From the NCBI GenBank assembly GCA_017466965.1, contig JAFTTD010000232.1, positions 1-7,008 of the forward strand: a stretch of DNA of 7,008 bases, given 5' to 3'. The notes beneath the pieces are model-generated. The model searched no databases. It was not told where the DNA came from and worked only from the letters and a program-made list of their open reading frames with translations. Of the stretch, positions 6,567 to 7,008 are shown piece by piece. Each line of letters starts with the position of its first letter. The first letter of the stretch is position 1. This DNA is from Bacteroidaceae bacterium (lineage in GTDB: Bacteria > Bacteroidota > Bacteroidia > Bacteroidales > Bacteroidaceae). Both the position numbers and the translations under genes were made by a program.

Positions 6567-6598
6567 TTTGGCTACTGCGGCAGTTTACACTATATTTG
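6567..6598 (+). promoter_or_regulatory. promoter of the methyltransferase-like gene
   Basis: TTTG (6567-6570) and TATATTTG (6591-6598) are separated by exactly 20 bases, again a full match to the Bacteroidetes -33/-7 consensus. The predicted start lies near 6604, about 30 bases before the ATG at 6636. It diverges from the tyrS promoter, with 57 bases between the two -33 boxes. Confidence 0.85.
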
Positions 6599-6635
6599 CA
6601 ATAGTTTAAGGCATAACAGACCACAGAGACAAAGC

Positions 6636-7008
6636 ATGCTGAAAAGATTATTCGAAATAGCACTGACAGCCATACCGAGATACATCCACCGAAAAGGTTT
6701 CGGTGTGCAGTCGCCATGGGCATACGAACTTGTCAACGATGTTTTTTTTGAAAGAATACCCTATTACGCCTTCGATACTTTCAGCCGCGTCAGAAAAGAA
6801 ATAAAAGACAATAGCGGCATGTTAAGCAAAGCGCATGACGAGCAGCTTTTCAGAATAGCAAACTACCTGAAGCCCAAATCAATAACCGAAGTAGGCCCAG
6901 GAAAAGGAATCAGCCGGCAATACCTGAAGACACCACACCCGTCCACCCCCTTCAGCACTATTGAAGCTGACGGAAACGAAACAAGCAAACTGGAAAGCCT
7001 TTATACAA
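6636..7008 (+). CDS. class I SAM-dependent methyltransferase-like, partial
   Basis: The frame is open from the ATG at 6636 to the window edge (124 codons), so the C-terminal part is missing. The N-terminal region contains RKGFGVQSPWAYELV (19-33), resembling the G-x-x-SPF-x-Y segment that precedes the methyltransferase domain in a Bacteroidetes family. Helix HDEQLFRIANYLKP (67-80) leads into strand ITEVGPGKGIS (83-93), which fits the SAM-binding motif I (E-x-G-x-G-x-G). An acidic residue at the end of the next strand (TIEAD, 108-112) is placed to bind the SAM ribose. Substrate is unknown. Expression from its own consensus promoter is expected. The start is supported by the promoter position and the conserved-looking N-terminus. 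An alternative Rossmann-fold enzyme cannot be excluded without the rest of the gene. Confidence 0.7.
   Translation, partial: MLKRLFEIALTAIPRYIHRKGFGVQSPWAYELVNDVFFERIPYYAFDTFSRVRKEIKDNSGMLSKAHDEQLFRIANYLKPKSITEVGPGKGISRQYLKTPHPSTPFSTIEADGNETSKLESLYT

Overview
The window looks like a chromosomal segment from a member of the Bacteroidales, most likely Prevotella or a close relative. Four things support this. Two divergent promoters match the Bacteroidetes housekeeping sigma consensus exactly (TTTG, 20 bases, TAnnTTTG). Start codons follow A-rich leaders with no clear Shine-Dalgarno sequence. The first two genes belong to families with characteristic Bacteroidetes members: a long YfhO membrane protein and a SIMPL/DUF541 protein. 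Transcription units are separated by hairpins with T-runs. The genus is an inference from gene content and style, not from a search.

Layout, left to right. A YfhO-family polytopic membrane protein (52-2667, +) is followed after 94 bases by a membrane-anchored SIMPL-domain protein (2762-3463, +), and a strong intrinsic terminator ends that unit (3505-3556). Next is an AT-rich spacer with four consecutive 16-bp tandem repeats (3609-3672). It leads into a two-gene unit: a short ECF-type sigma factor (best start 3737, ending at 4213) and, 11 bases later, an unrecognised four-helix membrane protein (4225-4821) that may be its membrane partner. The 315-base convergent spacer (4822-5136) holds five degenerate repeats of about 22 bp, a small hairpin built from the same core sequence, and a perfect 19-bp-stem bidirectional terminator (5045-5090) that also contains that core. 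Tyrosyl-tRNA synthetase (tyrS, 5137-6432) lies on the minus strand. It shares a divergent promoter region (6433-6635) with a plus-strand class I methyltransferase-like gene that runs off the right edge (6636-7008).

How the genes relate. Most of the window is ordinary core genome: envelope (YfhO, SIMPL) and translation (tyrS). The part least explained by known families is the ECF sigma/membrane-protein pair, which resembles a small envelope-signalling unit but lacks a recognisable FecR-type or zinc-binding anti-sigma domain. The two intergenic repeat arrays are the other unexplained structures. I see no CRISPR array, tRNA, rRNA, insertion sequence or phage gene, and nothing that proves a new system; the sigma/membrane pair is the best candidate to follow up.
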